64,000 nt of DNA from Bacillota bacterium (GTDB taxonomy: Bacteria; Bacillota; Clostridia; Lachnospirales; Lachnospiraceae): contig JAEYLX010000070.1 in NCBI GenBank assembly GCA_023407575.1, positions 1 through 64,000 of the forward strand. Reading direction: 5' to 3'. The notes below the pieces were generated by a model that was not told where the DNA came from, ran no database searches, and saw nothing but the letters and a program-made list of their open reading frames with translations. A program made the position numbers and the translations under genes. Positions 1 to 8,186 of the stretch are shown piece by piece; the stretch's first letter is position 1, and every line of letters starts with the position of its first letter.

Positions 1-108
1 TATTTCATCAACTGTTTAATGGTAACATTAAAAGAACCCGCTGTAAATCCTAAAGGTGAATCTAAGCAAGTTAAATATAATTATAAACCTAGGAATTTGT
101 ACCTGTAA
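1..108 (+). CDS. C-terminal end of an unidentified protein (partial, cut by window start)
   Basis: Frame 1 is open from the first base to a TAA at 106-108 and encodes 35 residues ending KPRNLYL. The tail is basic and has no recognisable motif. A strong hairpin follows 20 bases later, consistent with this being the true 3' end of a plus-strand gene convergent with queT. The product cannot be identified from this fragment. Confidence 0.5.
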   Translation, partial: YFINCLMVTLKEPAVNPKGESKQVKYNYKPRNLYL

Positions 109-127
109 TTAACTTGCATATTAAAAA

Positions 128-167
128 CACCTTAAGTATGGATAAAAGATATCCAGAACTTAAGGTG
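128..167. terminator. Bidirectional terminator between convergent genes
   Basis: A 10-bp inverted repeat (caccttaagt / acttaaggtg, 128-137 and 158-167) has a further 5-bp inner pairing (tggat/atcca). It is flanked by A/T-rich tracts on both sides. It lies between the end of the plus-strand gene at 108 and the stop of the minus-strand queT at 176, so it probably serves both. Confidence 0.75.
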
Positions 168-175
168 AAAATGTA

Positions 176-664
176 TTACTTATAGTTTTTAAATACTATG
201 TGACGAACACGCTCTAGTGCAAATAATAGAACCATACCTATAATTCCAACAGCTATTAATTCACTTGCGCCGATACTTAGCATCATTAAAGGTACTGGTT
301 GCGCTTCACCATAGGCGGCTTTTAGCACCCAAGGAATAACTAAAGCATTCACTACGATAGGTGGAATTGGGACAAGGTACTTGTAACGCCTAAGTGAATA
401 GGAAAGAAGAGCGGCAATTAAGGTCGCCAATGATCCAAAAATCATATCAAGGACATACGCACCTGTAAATATAGCGCTTAAAAAGCAGCCGATTGTGACA
501 CCCGGAATGGCAGCAGGTGTAAAGTAAGGAAGGATTGTCAATACCTCGGCAATTCGAAATTGTATTGGACCATAGCTAATTGACTGAAAAATAAGTACCA
601 GCACAGTATAGATGGCAGCAATAACTGCAGCCTCTGTTAGAAATTGAGTCTTTCTTTGTTTCAT
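176..664 (-). CDS. queT: QueT-family transporter (queuosine precursor ECF S component)
   Basis: The 162-residue protein is almost entirely hydrophobic, with about five to six membrane segments and a short basic N-terminus. The signature stretch around residues 33-60 (GPIQFRIAEVLT...PAAIPGVTIGC) is typical of the QueT/DUF988 family, thought to be the substrate-binding S component of an energy-coupling-factor importer for queuosine precursors such as preQ1. It starts at an ATG preceded by a good AAAGGAG site. It is monocistronic within the window, with a terminator at 128-167. The upstream leader (692-757) can fold as a pseudoknot and is a candidate preQ1 riboswitch. The family call is strong; the exact transported base is inferred from family knowledge. 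Confidence 0.88.
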   Translation of the reverse strand: MKQRKTQFLTEAAVIAAIYTVLVLIFQSISYGPIQFRIAEVLTILPYFTPAAIPGVTIGCFLSAIFTGAYVLDMIFGSLATLIAALLSYSLRRYKYLVPIPPIVVNALVIPWVLKAAYGEAQPVPLMMLSIGASELIAVGIIGMVLLFALERVRHIVFKNYK

Positions 665-691
665 ATGGAATTCTCCTTTAGTTTTGTTTTA

Positions 692-791
692 CGAGTGGAA
701 GGTCTCGAACACTCGGTTTTTATAGCCCAAAGACCTTGTTTTTAGGGCGTTTGCGACTGTTTTAGTATAGCATGAAAATGGGGGTTGTCAA
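692..791 (-). promoter_or_regulatory. queT promoter and pseudoknot leader (candidate preQ1 riboswitch), left att copy
   Basis: On the minus strand a TTGACA box (791-786) and a TATACT box (769-764) lie 16 bases apart, placing the start of transcription near 757. The leader then contains AAGGTCT-type stem 1 (737-731 with 705-699) interleaved with stem 2 (715-710 CGAGTG with 697-692 CACTCG), which is an H-type pseudoknot. Its 3' end lies about a dozen bases before the queT ribosome site. A diverged copy at 15869-15966 keeps both stems, including a compensatory change in stem 2. Position upstream of queT suggests a preQ1 riboswitch. The class is not certain; type I consensus was not recognised. 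Confidence 0.65.
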
Positions 792-795
792 GCGT

Positions 796-846
796 TGACT
801 CAAGATTTGACTCAACTTTTAGGAAAAAGAGATAAAGCCAGATAAA
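796..846. repeat. Left-end arm-type motifs: two TGACTCA and two AGATAAA
   Basis: TGACTCA occurs at 796-802 and 808-814, and AGATAAA at 830-836 and 840-846, all in direct orientation just inside the left boundary repeat. The same order and orientation occurs inside the right end (15721-15842). Paired short repeats on both sides of a core are what lambda/Tn916-type tyrosine recombinases use as arm sites. The assignment is by pattern only. Confidence 0.5.
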
Positions 847-904
847 AGGTGTGGGTTATGGAAAAATAATTGTTAGGGAGCGTACTGATAATGGTGCGCT
901 TCTT

Positions 905-1150
905 TTATTTTACCTCGGTGTCAATAGAGGCATTCATTTTAGTGTCTTGTGGAAGGTCTATATGAATGCGATTACGGAAATTACGGTTTTTGTTATGGAA
1001 TATATTAATATTGATGAAGCATGAGAATTTATCATATAGGCTTAGAATGGTAATGGTAAATACATTATATTTTTCCGCTATACTCAACAAAACAGTGCGT
1101 ACATTTCCGGCACATACACCATAGCATTTCACTTTATTCGGCGTTACCAT
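905..1150 (-). CDS. Possible small protein of unknown function (low confidence)
   Basis: An 81-codon open frame fills most of the gap between the element's left end and its first plus-strand gene. The predicted protein (ATG at 1150) has a moderately balanced composition but no motif that I recognise, and no clear ribosome site precedes the ATG. It is not the shadow of another gene. The rest of the 665-1196 interval holds the queT promoter-leader, the arm-type motifs and nothing else recognisable. Confidence 0.25.
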   Translation of the reverse strand: MVTPNKVKCYGVCAGNVRTVLLSIAEKYNVFTITILSLYDKFSCFININIFHNKNRNFRNRIHIDLPQDTKMNASIDTEVK

Positions 1151-1196
1151 ATGTCTGTAACAATTAATGAAAAAGAATAAATGGAGGATATGCAGT

Positions 1197-1685
1197 ATGG
1201 CAAGAAAAGAAGCATTAGAAAATGAAATGAAGGAAGAAATGCAGGGACAGGAGGAAACAAAACAACAGGAAATTAGTTTTACCAGCGGAAGTGAAGCAAT
1301 CCGTTATTATGTGAAACAGAAATTAGGCATTCAGGAGGAATGCACGAAGCAAGAGCTGATTGATTTTGTTAAGGCAAATGCCAAGGAGCCGGAAACATTA
1401 ACAGAAAATATGTTTACGAATACGTTCCGGGTATTGATTGAGTCCGGTGAAATATTGCAGATCGCAAGGGGCATTTACCGGAAAGGCGGCTCCGGTTCTA
1501 TTAAAGATAAGGTGGCAGGGATACTGAAAAAAGCGCAGCAGGATATTGCCAAGGTATGCACCGTAAACATCTTAAATATGGGTGAGCAGGAAATGGATAT
1601 GCTACCATTGGTACAGCAGTGCCTGGCAGCCATGAGTGAAACAGAGAATAAGCTATCCGGTGGAAAAGAGGAAGGCAGGGTGTAA
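1197..1685 (+). CDS. Hypothetical protein, probably winged-helix-like
   Basis: The 162-residue product begins MARKEALE. The ATG at 1197 follows GGAGG (1183-1187) by nine bases, so the in-frame ATG at 1167 upstream is not used. Residues 1-30 are highly charged (K/E/Q). Residues about 35-105 show a pattern of helices followed by a basic turn (IARGIYRKGG) that resembles a winged-helix DNA-binding fold, like small regulators in clostridial integrative elements. The C-terminal part is helical. It sits 33 bases upstream of the next small gene, probably in one transcript. Function unknown; the fold is inference. Confidence 0.7.
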   Translation: MARKEALENEMKEEMQGQEETKQQEISFTSGSEAIRYYVKQKLGIQEECTKQELIDFVKANAKEPETLTENMFTNTFRVLIESGEILQIARGIYRKGGSGSIKDKVAGILKKAQQDIAKVCTVNILNMGEQEMDMLPLVQQCLAAMSETENKLSGGKEEGRV

Positions 1686-1718
1686 AAACCTTGCTTTCTT
1701 TCGTTGGAGGAGTGCGGA

Positions 1719-1934
1719 GTGGAGAATACACTAAGGCAGTTGGAGGAATTAGGGATTGAGATAGAGAACATAAGGCAGCTGGTATTATTGTGCAGGGATG
1801 GCTTTTATAAAAGGAATGTGGTTGAACTGGATACGGCGGAAGGGATTATGGACTGTCTTACTGTATTAGTAGAAAGGCTGTCATCTAAGGTGGACATTAT
1901 GGTATATGAATTGGAGCGGAAGGAGCTGTTATAA
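1719..1934 (+). CDS. Hypothetical small acidic protein
   Basis: The 71-residue product probably starts at GTG 1719, eight bases after GGAGG (1706-1710); the in-frame TTG at 1704 overlaps the ribosome site. The protein is helical and leucine-rich (VENTLRQLEELGIEIE...) with a second helical segment ending in LERKELL. It follows the 162-residue gene closely and is convergent with the XRE regulator, whose stop is only 7 bases away. Pattern fits a small accessory protein of the element. No function can be assigned. Confidence 0.55.
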   Translation: MENTLRQLEELGIEIENIRQLVLLCRDGFYKRNVVELDTAEGIMDCLTVLVERLSSKVDIMVYELERKELL

Positions 1935-1940
1935 ATAAAT

Positions 1941-2225
1941 TTATAGCTTTCGGTAGGAATCAACAATGGATTTAATAATTGATACCTGTTCCGGGGTGAG
2001 ACCGGAGACATTGATATAATCCGTCCTATCCAGTCCAAGCAGGGAGTCCACAGAAACATTATACAATTCGGCTAATTTTATAACCGTATCCAGATTAGGC
2101 TCGTTAACATCCAGCTCATAGCTGCTCAACCGGGATTTGCTGATATGGATACGGTTAGCAGCCTGAATCTGGGAAAGACCTTTTTCAAGACGCATTTTTT
2201 TTAACAGTTCGCCAATGGCTCTCAT
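1941..2225 (-). CDS. XRE-family transcriptional regulator
   Basis: A 94-residue protein with one helix-turn-helix of the Cro/CI type at residues about 6-62: LLKKMRLEKGLSQIQAANRI, then HISKSRLSSYELDVNEPNLDT split across the recognition helix and the following turn. The C-terminal 30 residues may dimerise. It is transcribed away from the secreted-protein operon beginning at 2394 and shares the 2226-2393 intergenic region with it, so it likely binds there and controls that operon and itself. Typical of element-encoded repressors. The regulator class is secure; its targets are inferred. Confidence 0.85.
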   Translation of the reverse strand: MRAIGELLKKMRLEKGLSQIQAANRIHISKSRLSSYELDVNEPNLDTVIKLAELYNVSVDSLLGLDRTDYINVSGLTPEQVSIIKSIVDSYRKL

Positions 2226-2317
2226 TGCAAAGCACCACCTTTATTTATGATACTCTGATTATAATAAAAATGAGTCGCCTAAAAATGTTCAATATACATC
2301 AATACGTCAATAAAACA

Positions 2318-2346
2318 TTGACTTTGCGTGAACGGCATAATAAAAT
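2318..2346 (+). promoter_or_regulatory. Likely sigma-A promoter of the secreted-protein operon
   Basis: TTGACT (2318-2323) and TAAAAT (2341-2346) are separated by exactly 17 bases and lie about 48 bases before the ATG at 2394. The divergent XRE regulator gene begins at 2225, so this promoter is the obvious place for its action. Confidence 0.6.
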
Positions 2347-2393
2347 AGACATGGTAAGATATTACATTAAATATACCAACAGGAGGAAAAATT

Positions 2394-3194
2394 ATGTACA
2401 GTAGAGGTTTAGGAAAAATGAAAAAGGATAAGTTATACATTGTGATGTTTTCATTAGTCATGTTATTTAGTTTGGTGTCGATTTTACCCACTCATGCAAA
2501 AGCAGAGGCTAAATTTACAGAAGCAGAATTAAAAAAAATATACTTTGCTTCATGGAAAGCCGAAGTGGGAAAGCCTGTGACAATATCGGAGAAAGCTTAT
2601 GGAGATATGAGTTGGGAGTACATGGGTGTGAGTGAACAAAGAAAATATGGGTTAGAATTTAAGGAAGGAAATAACGTTTGGATTGTACAATATGGGGCTG
2701 CAAATAAAGTCCTTTTTGTTACTTGTTATTACGATGGAGATTTATATGGATTAAGTGATACATATATGTACGAATATAGGATAAATGGAAAGAGTGAAGT
2801 AACTGCTTATGATATCTTTGAAGGGGAAGGCATCAGCCTGATTGGTGATGTTTCCAGTGGTTCATCCGATATAACGGAAGAAGCACAGGTGGAAACGAAG
2901 CCGGATAAGGTAGGGGGAACAAAGGCTGTCAATAAAGAAGGAAATAAGCTGTATCTTACATGGAAAGCTGTTACGGATGCGGATGGATACCAGATTGTAT
3001 ATGCAGCAGACAGTAAGTTTACAAAGGACAAAAAGGCTGTTTCCGTAGGTGCCTCGGTATATAAAAAGACCGTAAGCAAGCTGACTAAAAATAAGACCTA
3101 TTATGTGAAGGTTCGTGCCTACAAGTTGGATGATGCAGGTAAGAAGGTATACGGTTCCTATAGCGCAGTCAGCAAAATAAAGATAACAAAATAG
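2394..3194 (+). CDS. Secreted protein with C-terminal fibronectin type III domain
   Basis: The 266-residue product has a short N-region, a hydrophobic core (residues about 15-32) and a cleavage site around HAKAEA, so it is exported by the Sec route. Residues about 40-150 form an unrecognised domain rich in aromatic residues. Residues about 172-266 are an Fn3 domain (LYLTWKAV, ADGYQIVYA, TYYVKVRAY, YSAVSKI are the usual landmarks). A clean AGGAGG seven bases before ATG 2394 fixes the start. It is the first of three surface genes in a row (2394-6263). A cell-surface adhesion or binding role is inferred; no catalytic motif was seen. Confidence 0.8.
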   Translation: MYSRGLGKMKKDKLYIVMFSLVMLFSLVSILPTHAKAEAKFTEAELKKIYFASWKAEVGKPVTISEKAYGDMSWEYMGVSEQRKYGLEFKEGNNVWIVQYGAANKVLFVTCYYDGDLYGLSDTYMYEYRINGKSEVTAYDIFEGEGISLIGDVSSGSSDITEEAQVETKPDKVGGTKAVNKEGNKLYLTWKAVTDADGYQIVYAADSKFTKDKKAVSVGASVYKKTVSKLTKNKTYYVKVRAYKLDDAGKKVYGSYSAVSKIKITK

Positions 3195-3285
3195 TCAGGA
3201 ATAATGGTTGCAGGCAGTTACAGGTTTTGCCTGCAACTATTATAAAAGAAGTTGGGTCATAAAAATTAAGCAGGGAGGAACATCA

Positions 3286-4677
3286 ATGTGCAATAGGAGA
3301 TGTGAAATAGGTAAGCGTTATATGAGAATATTATTGAGCATGGTACTTCTAATATCAGTCATATGTTCCAGTGCTCCGGTTATGGCTGCGACAGATAGTA
3401 CAGCCAGTCCAGAGAAAACAATATTCAGAAAAAGCCAGGTGACTGATATTGAGGTGATGCATACGTCAGTTTATGGCATATTATTGAATTGGAAGGCTTT
3501 AAAATATGCTGATGATTATACTGTTTACCGCGCCAGCACAAAAAATGGTGAATATAAGAATCTTGGTGCAACAGTAATGAAGGCTTATATTGATGAGGAT
3601 ACCAGTCCGGGAAAAACATATTATTATAAGGTTGTTGGCTCTGGCATATTTGATGGAGAACTAACCTATTCAAAGGATTCCGTTATTATAACGGCATCAG
3701 CGATACCACAAAAAGTAAGCTTTTCAACCAGCACCGGTACGGATGCTATCAATATCAAAGTTAGCAGGGCTGACATTGTTAGTGGCTATGCAATATATTC
3801 CTCGACAAGCAAGGATGGAGAATACGAAAAGCTAACAACGTTAAAACAACAGAATAAAATTACATATAAGGTGACAGGACTGAAAAAGGGAACAACCTAT
3901 TATTTCAAGGTAAGAGCCTACAGTACAATGAAAGACGGTAAAGTGTATTGGGGGGATTATAGTGCCGTTAAATCCGTGGCATTTGGAGATAGTAATAAAC
4001 TCGCCCTGTCAAAGGAAAATATTAAAAATTATAAAACGGAAGCTGATAGGGCTGTCCAGATGCTGTTGCAGGATGAAAATTTCTGGAATCCAAACCATGA
4101 AAGCTCCATTGACTGGTATGAGATAAAGTCTATTAGCTTTGTTGACTTCGGTCTTAATGGTACTCTTGAATTGGTTGTGAGAAGTTCAACGAATGATGAT
4201 AACATTAACCATATCAGAGTCTATAATACGTTTTTTGAAGGTTGTGGGTCTCCATATGTATTTGAAAAAGCGGATTATTCTTATGATAATGGCATCAACC
4301 TAACATTCAAAGCATATAAAGACAAGAAAAAGAACCAATTTTTTCTGGCTAATGTAAGCTATGACCAGTCAGGGGCATCCGGGCAAATTGGAACACGGGT
4401 GAATGAATATTATGCAACCGATAATACTGCGACATGGGAAATGTTAATGGGTTCTTATTACACCCTTAACTATCATAAAGTGGTAGATTATGAAAATGGG
4501 TTTATTTTCAAGGAAGATAAAATTTCTGAAAGTGAATATAAAAAGAGCAAAAAGGCATATTTTGACGGCTTAACAGCATTGAGCTTTAAAGAGACAATTG
4601 TGCCATACAGCAGTTCTATGTCAGACAGTGAAAAGAAAAAAGCGATCAAGAAAGCCTATGAGGCATTTTACAAATAG
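3286..4677 (+). CDS. Secreted protein with two fibronectin type III domains
   Basis: The start is ATG 3286, seven bases after GGGAGG; the longer open frame from TTG 3208 lacks a site. The 463-residue protein has a basic N-region and a hydrophobic segment (residues about 15-32) ending in VMAA, a signal peptide. Two Fn3 modules follow (about 50-137 and 138-232; landmarks LLNWKALKYADDY and TYYFKVRAY). The C-terminal half, about 230 residues, contains an acidic, aromatic-rich domain of unknown type ending in a lysine-rich helix. It is downstream of the other Fn3 protein and shares its probable promoter. Likely a surface-located binding protein; ligand unknown. Confidence 0.8.
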   Translation: MCNRRCEIGKRYMRILLSMVLLISVICSSAPVMAATDSTASPEKTIFRKSQVTDIEVMHTSVYGILLNWKALKYADDYTVYRASTKNGEYKNLGATVMKAYIDEDTSPGKTYYYKVVGSGIFDGELTYSKDSVIITASAIPQKVSFSTSTGTDAINIKVSRADIVSGYAIYSSTSKDGEYEKLTTLKQQNKITYKVTGLKKGTTYYFKVRAYSTMKDGKVYWGDYSAVKSVAFGDSNKLALSKENIKNYKTEADRAVQMLLQDENFWNPNHESSIDWYEIKSISFVDFGLNGTLELVVRSSTNDDNINHIRVYNTFFEGCGSPYVFEKADYSYDNGINLTFKAYKDKKKNQFFLANVSYDQSGASGQIGTRVNEYYATDNTATWEMLMGSYYTLNYHKVVDYENGFIFKEDKISESEYKKSKKAYFDGLTALSFKETIVPYSSSMSDSEKKKAIKKAYEAFYK

Positions 4678-4694
4678 ACCGGGAGGATGAACGA

Positions 4695-6263
4695 ATGAAG
4701 AGGATTAAGATAGGCTTGTTTCTAAAGAAAAAAAGGCTATCTGCAATAGTTGGAATAACCATTATCATAGCAAGTGTAATAGTTATCATTGTAATGTCAG
4801 GGAACAAACATAATGAGGACTATGGTGTTTCGAATTCCGTGCCGGAGAATTATGAAACCACACCTGATAGTTATGACAGCAGTACATCTGACACCGAAGG
4901 TGATGAAACCATGTCTGATACGGCACTATCTTATTCCTTTGATGAGATTGTGGTAAACGAACCGAAACAGTACAAATCAATTGGTAGGATATCATTCGTG
5001 TCGGAGGAAGCAAACTATTATGGTGAGATAACAGTCGGAAGCCGTAGCTATGTAGAAAATAGCGATGAAGAATTTGAAGGCACCTACTCTTTATTTGTAT
5101 CTGATTCAGGTAGTAGCTCGATAACAGTCAAATCTGTTATAATAGGGTATTATCGGACGAATGTGATCAGGGGAAGCGTAGTAGGAGACGAGGTGGAATA
5201 TCCGGAGGATGCTGATTGGAGCTGGGGTAACCTGACAAGGTGTGAGGATGGATTTGAAGAAGTTGAAAACATAAGAGGCCTTTCTATAGTCAGGAGCAAG
5301 TTAGGAGCAAATGATACTTTCGCTTCAGAGATGAATACACTACTAGCCTGCGTTATTACGGAAGATGAGGCAGTTAGGTATGTACAGGACGGTACACTTC
5401 CGGATTGTCTGCAAGGGCTTACAGTGTCAGGACTGGATTCGATTTTTAATAAACAAAATGCTGATAACGTAGAAGGTATTGTTGAAAGCCAGCCTGATCA
5501 AATGGAAAACGACGATGAAATAGAAGATACTGACCAAATTGTTGATGAGGCTGAAAATGATAATGATTATTCTGGAGAAGAAGTTAACACAGAATCAGAG
5601 CTTGAACAAGGGACTGAAATTGACAATGGCAATGAAGAAAATAACATTGAGGATGTAGAAAGTACAGAAGAGCCAGATGATTTACAGAAAAGCATAACGA
5701 TTGAAAATGGATACTTTGGACACTATAACCAGAATGCCGGAACAGATGGATATTCCAATGACCCTATCCATTGGGAGGTTATCAATGAAACGGAGTCTGA
5801 AATTACGCTTATGGCAACCTATTGCCTTGACGCAGAACCTTATAACGAAGGTGGGCTGGACAGAACATGGAAGGACTGTACATTAAGGGAGTGGTTGAAT
5901 AATAGCTTTTATGATACCGCCTTTACAGAGGAAGAAAAAAGTGTTATTAAGACAGTATCATTAGATAACGGTGAGCAGGAAGGGACAGAAGATAAGGTTT
6001 ATTTATTATCCAAAACGGAATTTGAGAATATTAATGACGATCTGAAGATAGCATGGTGTACAGCCTATGCAAAAAACAGAGGATGTTTTGAAAAAGATTA
6101 TGGGAATTATGCCAGTTATTGGTGGCTACGTTCAAGATGGAATACAAGTGCATACTATGTTGCAGCTAACGGAACTACATCAGCGTTTAATTTAGGAGAT
6201 AAGCATAGGGGAGTGCGCCCGGTCGTTACGATTGATTTAACAAAAGCGAACTACATAGAATAA
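4695..6263 (+). CDS. Membrane-anchored protein with acidic linker and C-terminal DUF6273-like domain
   Basis: The 522-residue product has a basic N-terminus and one membrane segment (residues about 18-35) without an obvious cleavage site, so it is probably a type II anchored protein. Residues about 36-95 and 255-330 are acidic, low-complexity linkers (E/D/N-rich). Residues about 335-520 resemble DUF6273: IHWEVI, LREWLN, a long VYLLSKTEF strand, YWWLRS and a final GVRPVVTIDL. This domain is common in Firmicutes surface proteins and is thought to be related to the formylglycine-enzyme/C-type-lectin fold. Third gene of the surface operon; followed by a 17-bp hairpin. Function unknown. Confidence 0.75.
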   Translation: MKRIKIGLFLKKKRLSAIVGITIIIASVIVIIVMSGNKHNEDYGVSNSVPENYETTPDSYDSSTSDTEGDETMSDTALSYSFDEIVVNEPKQYKSIGRISFVSEEANYYGEITVGSRSYVENSDEEFEGTYSLFVSDSGSSSITVKSVIIGYYRTNVIRGSVVGDEVEYPEDADWSWGNLTRCEDGFEEVENIRGLSIVRSKLGANDTFASEMNTLLACVITEDEAVRYVQDGTLPDCLQGLTVSGLDSIFNKQNADNVEGIVESQPDQMENDDEIEDTDQIVDEAENDNDYSGEEVNTESELEQGTEIDNGNEENNIEDVESTEEPDDLQKSITIENGYFGHYNQNAGTDGYSNDPIHWEVINETESEITLMATYCLDAEPYNEGGLDRTWKDCTLREWLNNSFYDTAFTEEEKSVIKTVSLDNGEQEGTEDKVYLLSKTEFENINDDLKIAWCTAYAKNRGCFEKDYGNYASYWWLRSRWNTSAYYVAANGTTSAFNLGDKHRGVRPVVTIDLTKANYIE

Positions 6264-6307
6264 TATTTGAGTTTACGGTTACCAAAAAGTATAAATTATA
6301 GGAATAG

Positions 6308-6359
6308 TGCCAAAAGGGCTGTGTAAGAGGTTTTTAATACCCACACAGCCCTTTTGGCA
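6308..6359. terminator. Strong hairpin, probable terminator of the surface-protein operon
   Basis: A perfect 17-bp inverted repeat (6308-6324 with 6343-6359; TGCCAAAAGGGCTGTGT arm) with an 18-base loop lies 45 bases after the stop at 6263. No long T tract follows, so termination efficiency is uncertain, but the position is as expected. Confidence 0.65.
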
Positions 6360-6442
6360 TTAGTTCCGTAAGGATGTGCCTATTTTGGAGCTGTCCTGTG
6401 ATATTGAAGTGTATTTATTAAATTGAAAAATGGAGGATGTAT

Positions 6443-7099
6443 ATGAAATACGTAGCATATCACAGGACTAGTACGAAAGACCAGCATCTTGACCGGGGAA
6501 TTAAGGAGCTGACGGAATATTGCAGGGTCAATAACATTCCATTGTACCGTGGAAAGGTTTATACAGACCAGAATACAGGAAAGAACTTCAACCGTCCAAC
6601 TTACCAGATTGTAAAAAACGAGGTACTGGAATCCGGGGATTGTCTTCTTTTGACAGAAATTGACCGGCTTTCCAGAAATAAGACCGAGACATTAAAGGAG
6701 TTGCACTGGATGAGGGAGCAGGGGATTCGGGTAATGATACTTGAAATCCCTACAACGTGTATTGACTACCGGCAATATGACAATGGTATTGCGGCCCTAT
6801 TGCTAGAGACGGTCAATAAAATGCTGATAGAATTATTTGCCTGTTTAAGTGAGGCAGAGCTTGTGAAGAAGGAAAAACGGCAGAGGGAAGGCATACAGGC
6901 TAAAAAGGACAGAGGCGAATGGCAAGATTATGGAAGACCCCGTTTGATGAAGCAGAAGGATTTTAATAAGGAATATGAGGCGGTAAAGAACGGCAGTAAG
7001 GGTTCTTTCCAGCTTCTGCGTGAGCTGGGGATTTCAAAGTCCAGCTTCTACCGATACAAGAAAGAAGCAGATAAGCAAGTAAAAACAGCAACCAACTAG
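6443..7099 (+). CDS. Serine recombinase (resolvase/invertase family)
   Basis: The 218-residue protein has the small-resolvase plan: N-terminal catalytic domain with YHRTSTKDQ (nucleophile Ser10), a YTDQNTG loop, the conserved LLLTEIDRLSRN segment, then a long E helix and a C-terminal helix-turn-helix (residues about 175-215, LLRELGISKSSFYRY). ATG 6443 is six bases after GGAGG; the ATG at 6437 lies too close. Such enzymes resolve dimers or invert DNA at nearby sites. The direct repeat at 7102-7119, immediately 3' of the gene, is a possible site. Partner and substrate within the element are unknown. Confidence 0.88.
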   Translation: MKYVAYHRTSTKDQHLDRGIKELTEYCRVNNIPLYRGKVYTDQNTGKNFNRPTYQIVKNEVLESGDCLLLTEIDRLSRNKTETLKELHWMREQGIRVMILEIPTTCIDYRQYDNGIAALLLETVNKMLIELFACLSEAELVKKEKRQREGIQAKKDRGEWQDYGRPRLMKQKDFNKEYEAVKNGSKGSFQLLRELGISKSSFYRYKKEADKQVKTATN

Positions 7100-7101
7100 C
7101 C

Positions 7102-7119
7102 GTTACCACTGTTACCACA
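7102..7119. repeat. 18-bp direct repeat, copy 1 (two 9-bp iteron-like units)
   Basis: GTTACCACT followed directly by GTTACCACA, starting two bases after the serine recombinase stop codon. An identical 18-mer occurs at 9991-10008 in the same orientation. The tandem 9-bp structure resembles iterons or a recombinase subsite. Confidence 0.7.
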
Positions 7120-7126
7120 CTTTTGT

Positions 7127-7168
7127 GAAACAGACAGTAAATGGTGTAACTCATTTACTGCCTGTTTC
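7127..7168. terminator. Hairpin after the serine recombinase, probable terminator
   Basis: A 17-bp stem with one mismatch (7127-7143 GAAACAGACAGTAAATG, 7152-7168) and an 8-base loop lies 28 bases after the recombinase stop. The downstream tract is CTGTTTG, so it is only weakly T-rich. The remaining interval to 7545 contains no gene I can support; a 31-codon frame from 7353 lacks a convincing ribosome site. Confidence 0.55.
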
Positions 7169-7545
7169 CTGTTTGTTCAGCCATTCGGAAATATAGATTA
7201 TAACTTAGAAATAAGCCTGTTTGGCAAAATAATATATCGTTCCAAAGGGTACTAGCAGCGCTGGGTGGTCAGGCTGGAAGTTTGGCTTGCGCTGCAAAGG
7301 AAAGCATATGGCAAATGCAATGAAAACTGACTGTTAATGAAAGAAAAATATAATGCAACTATCAGGAATGAATGAAGAAATTGAGCCTGATACAGACAGC
7401 AGAAAGATATCGGAAGGAACAGCCGAAAGAAGCCTGAAAATAGTATAAATTAATAAGGCTTCCAACTCGAAAGAGAGGCTTACAACCTAGCAGTATTATG
7501 AATGATAAGTGAATTAAAATTTTAAAAAAGAAAGGATGATATGCA

Positions 7546-7794
7546 ATGAAAAATGGAACAAGGACATCCATTAACGGTTCAGTCCGTTGCTATGACGCAG
7601 ACAGGGAGGAAGCAGATTTCGTATCTATCATGCTTGACGTAAACAGTCAGGGTAATTATACAATATCCCCTGACATGGCTAAAAGTCTGTTTGGAAATGC
7701 CATGACAGCAGTATTAAGAGGAAATTTATCCAGTAAGACCATAGCTCCTGCAGATCAGGCTAATGGTAAGGCTGTGAGAGCAGACGATAAGTAG
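7546..7794 (+). CDS. Hypothetical protein, element-encoded
   Basis: The 82-residue product starts at ATG 7546 after an AAAGG site. It has an N-terminal segment with several Ser/Thr and Arg residues and a middle part (YTISPDMAKSLFGNAMTAVL) that looks helical. No family was recognised. It is followed 15 bases later by another small gene, and both precede the 169-residue HTH protein, so they probably form one transcript. Small proteins of this type are common in clostridial integrative elements; function unknown. Confidence 0.6.
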   Translation: MKNGTRTSINGSVRCYDADREEADFVSIMLDVNSQGNYTISPDMAKSLFGNAMTAVLRGNLSSKTIAPADQANGKAVRADDK

Positions 7795-7809
7795 GAAGGA
7801 GGACAGGGA

Positions 7810-8007
7810 ATGCCTAAGATTAAGCAGAGATATGTAGAGGTTCTACAGAGTAGTGACGGGACACAGCACGTAATGTTCCTACCAACAAATATGGAGCTTT
7901 GCAGGTTCATCCTCAGCAAAAAAGCATCATCCACCAAGAATGCCAAGCTGGTCAAATCAATTGAGCAGGCATTTGAGATATATTTTGATGAGGTCATTGG
8001 TCAGTAA
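7810..8007 (+). CDS. Hypothetical small protein, element-encoded
   Basis: A 65-residue product with a strong AGGAAGGAGG site before ATG 7810. The sequence is basic in its first third, contains a hydrophobic HVMFLPTN strand and a helical C-terminal half ending in an acidic EIYFDEV patch. No known domain recognised. It is 15 bases after the preceding small gene and likely co-transcribed with it. Confidence 0.6.
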   Translation: MPKIKQRYVEVLQSSDGTQHVMFLPTNMELCRFILSKKASSTKNAKLVKSIEQAFEIYFDEVIGQ

Positions 8008-8186
8008 GATTCCGGTGTGCTAAAGGAAGAAAGACAATGAAATGATGGGTAGGGCAGGTGATGAGGTTTAGGCGCACCTGCCCTATTCCGTTCATTGGAT
8101 ACAACGGGTATTACAGTTAAGTATGAGAGCCTAGCTGTACAATTTTAGACTTTTTGGATAGGAAAAAGAAGGAGGAACAGTAAGAT

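Noticed and set aside
905..1150. Minus-strand frame of 81 codons
   Set aside because: It was kept only as a low-confidence gene: no ribosome site and no known motif, though it is not a shadow of another gene.
4695..6263. Diversity-generating retroelement target (C-type-lectin-like end)
   Set aside because: The DUF6273-like domain may share the fold, but no reverse transcriptase or template repeat was found near it.
6308..6359. 17-bp inverted repeat as the end of an insertion sequence
   Set aside because: It is a single compact hairpin after an operon, with no transposase and no second copy; terminator is the simpler reading.
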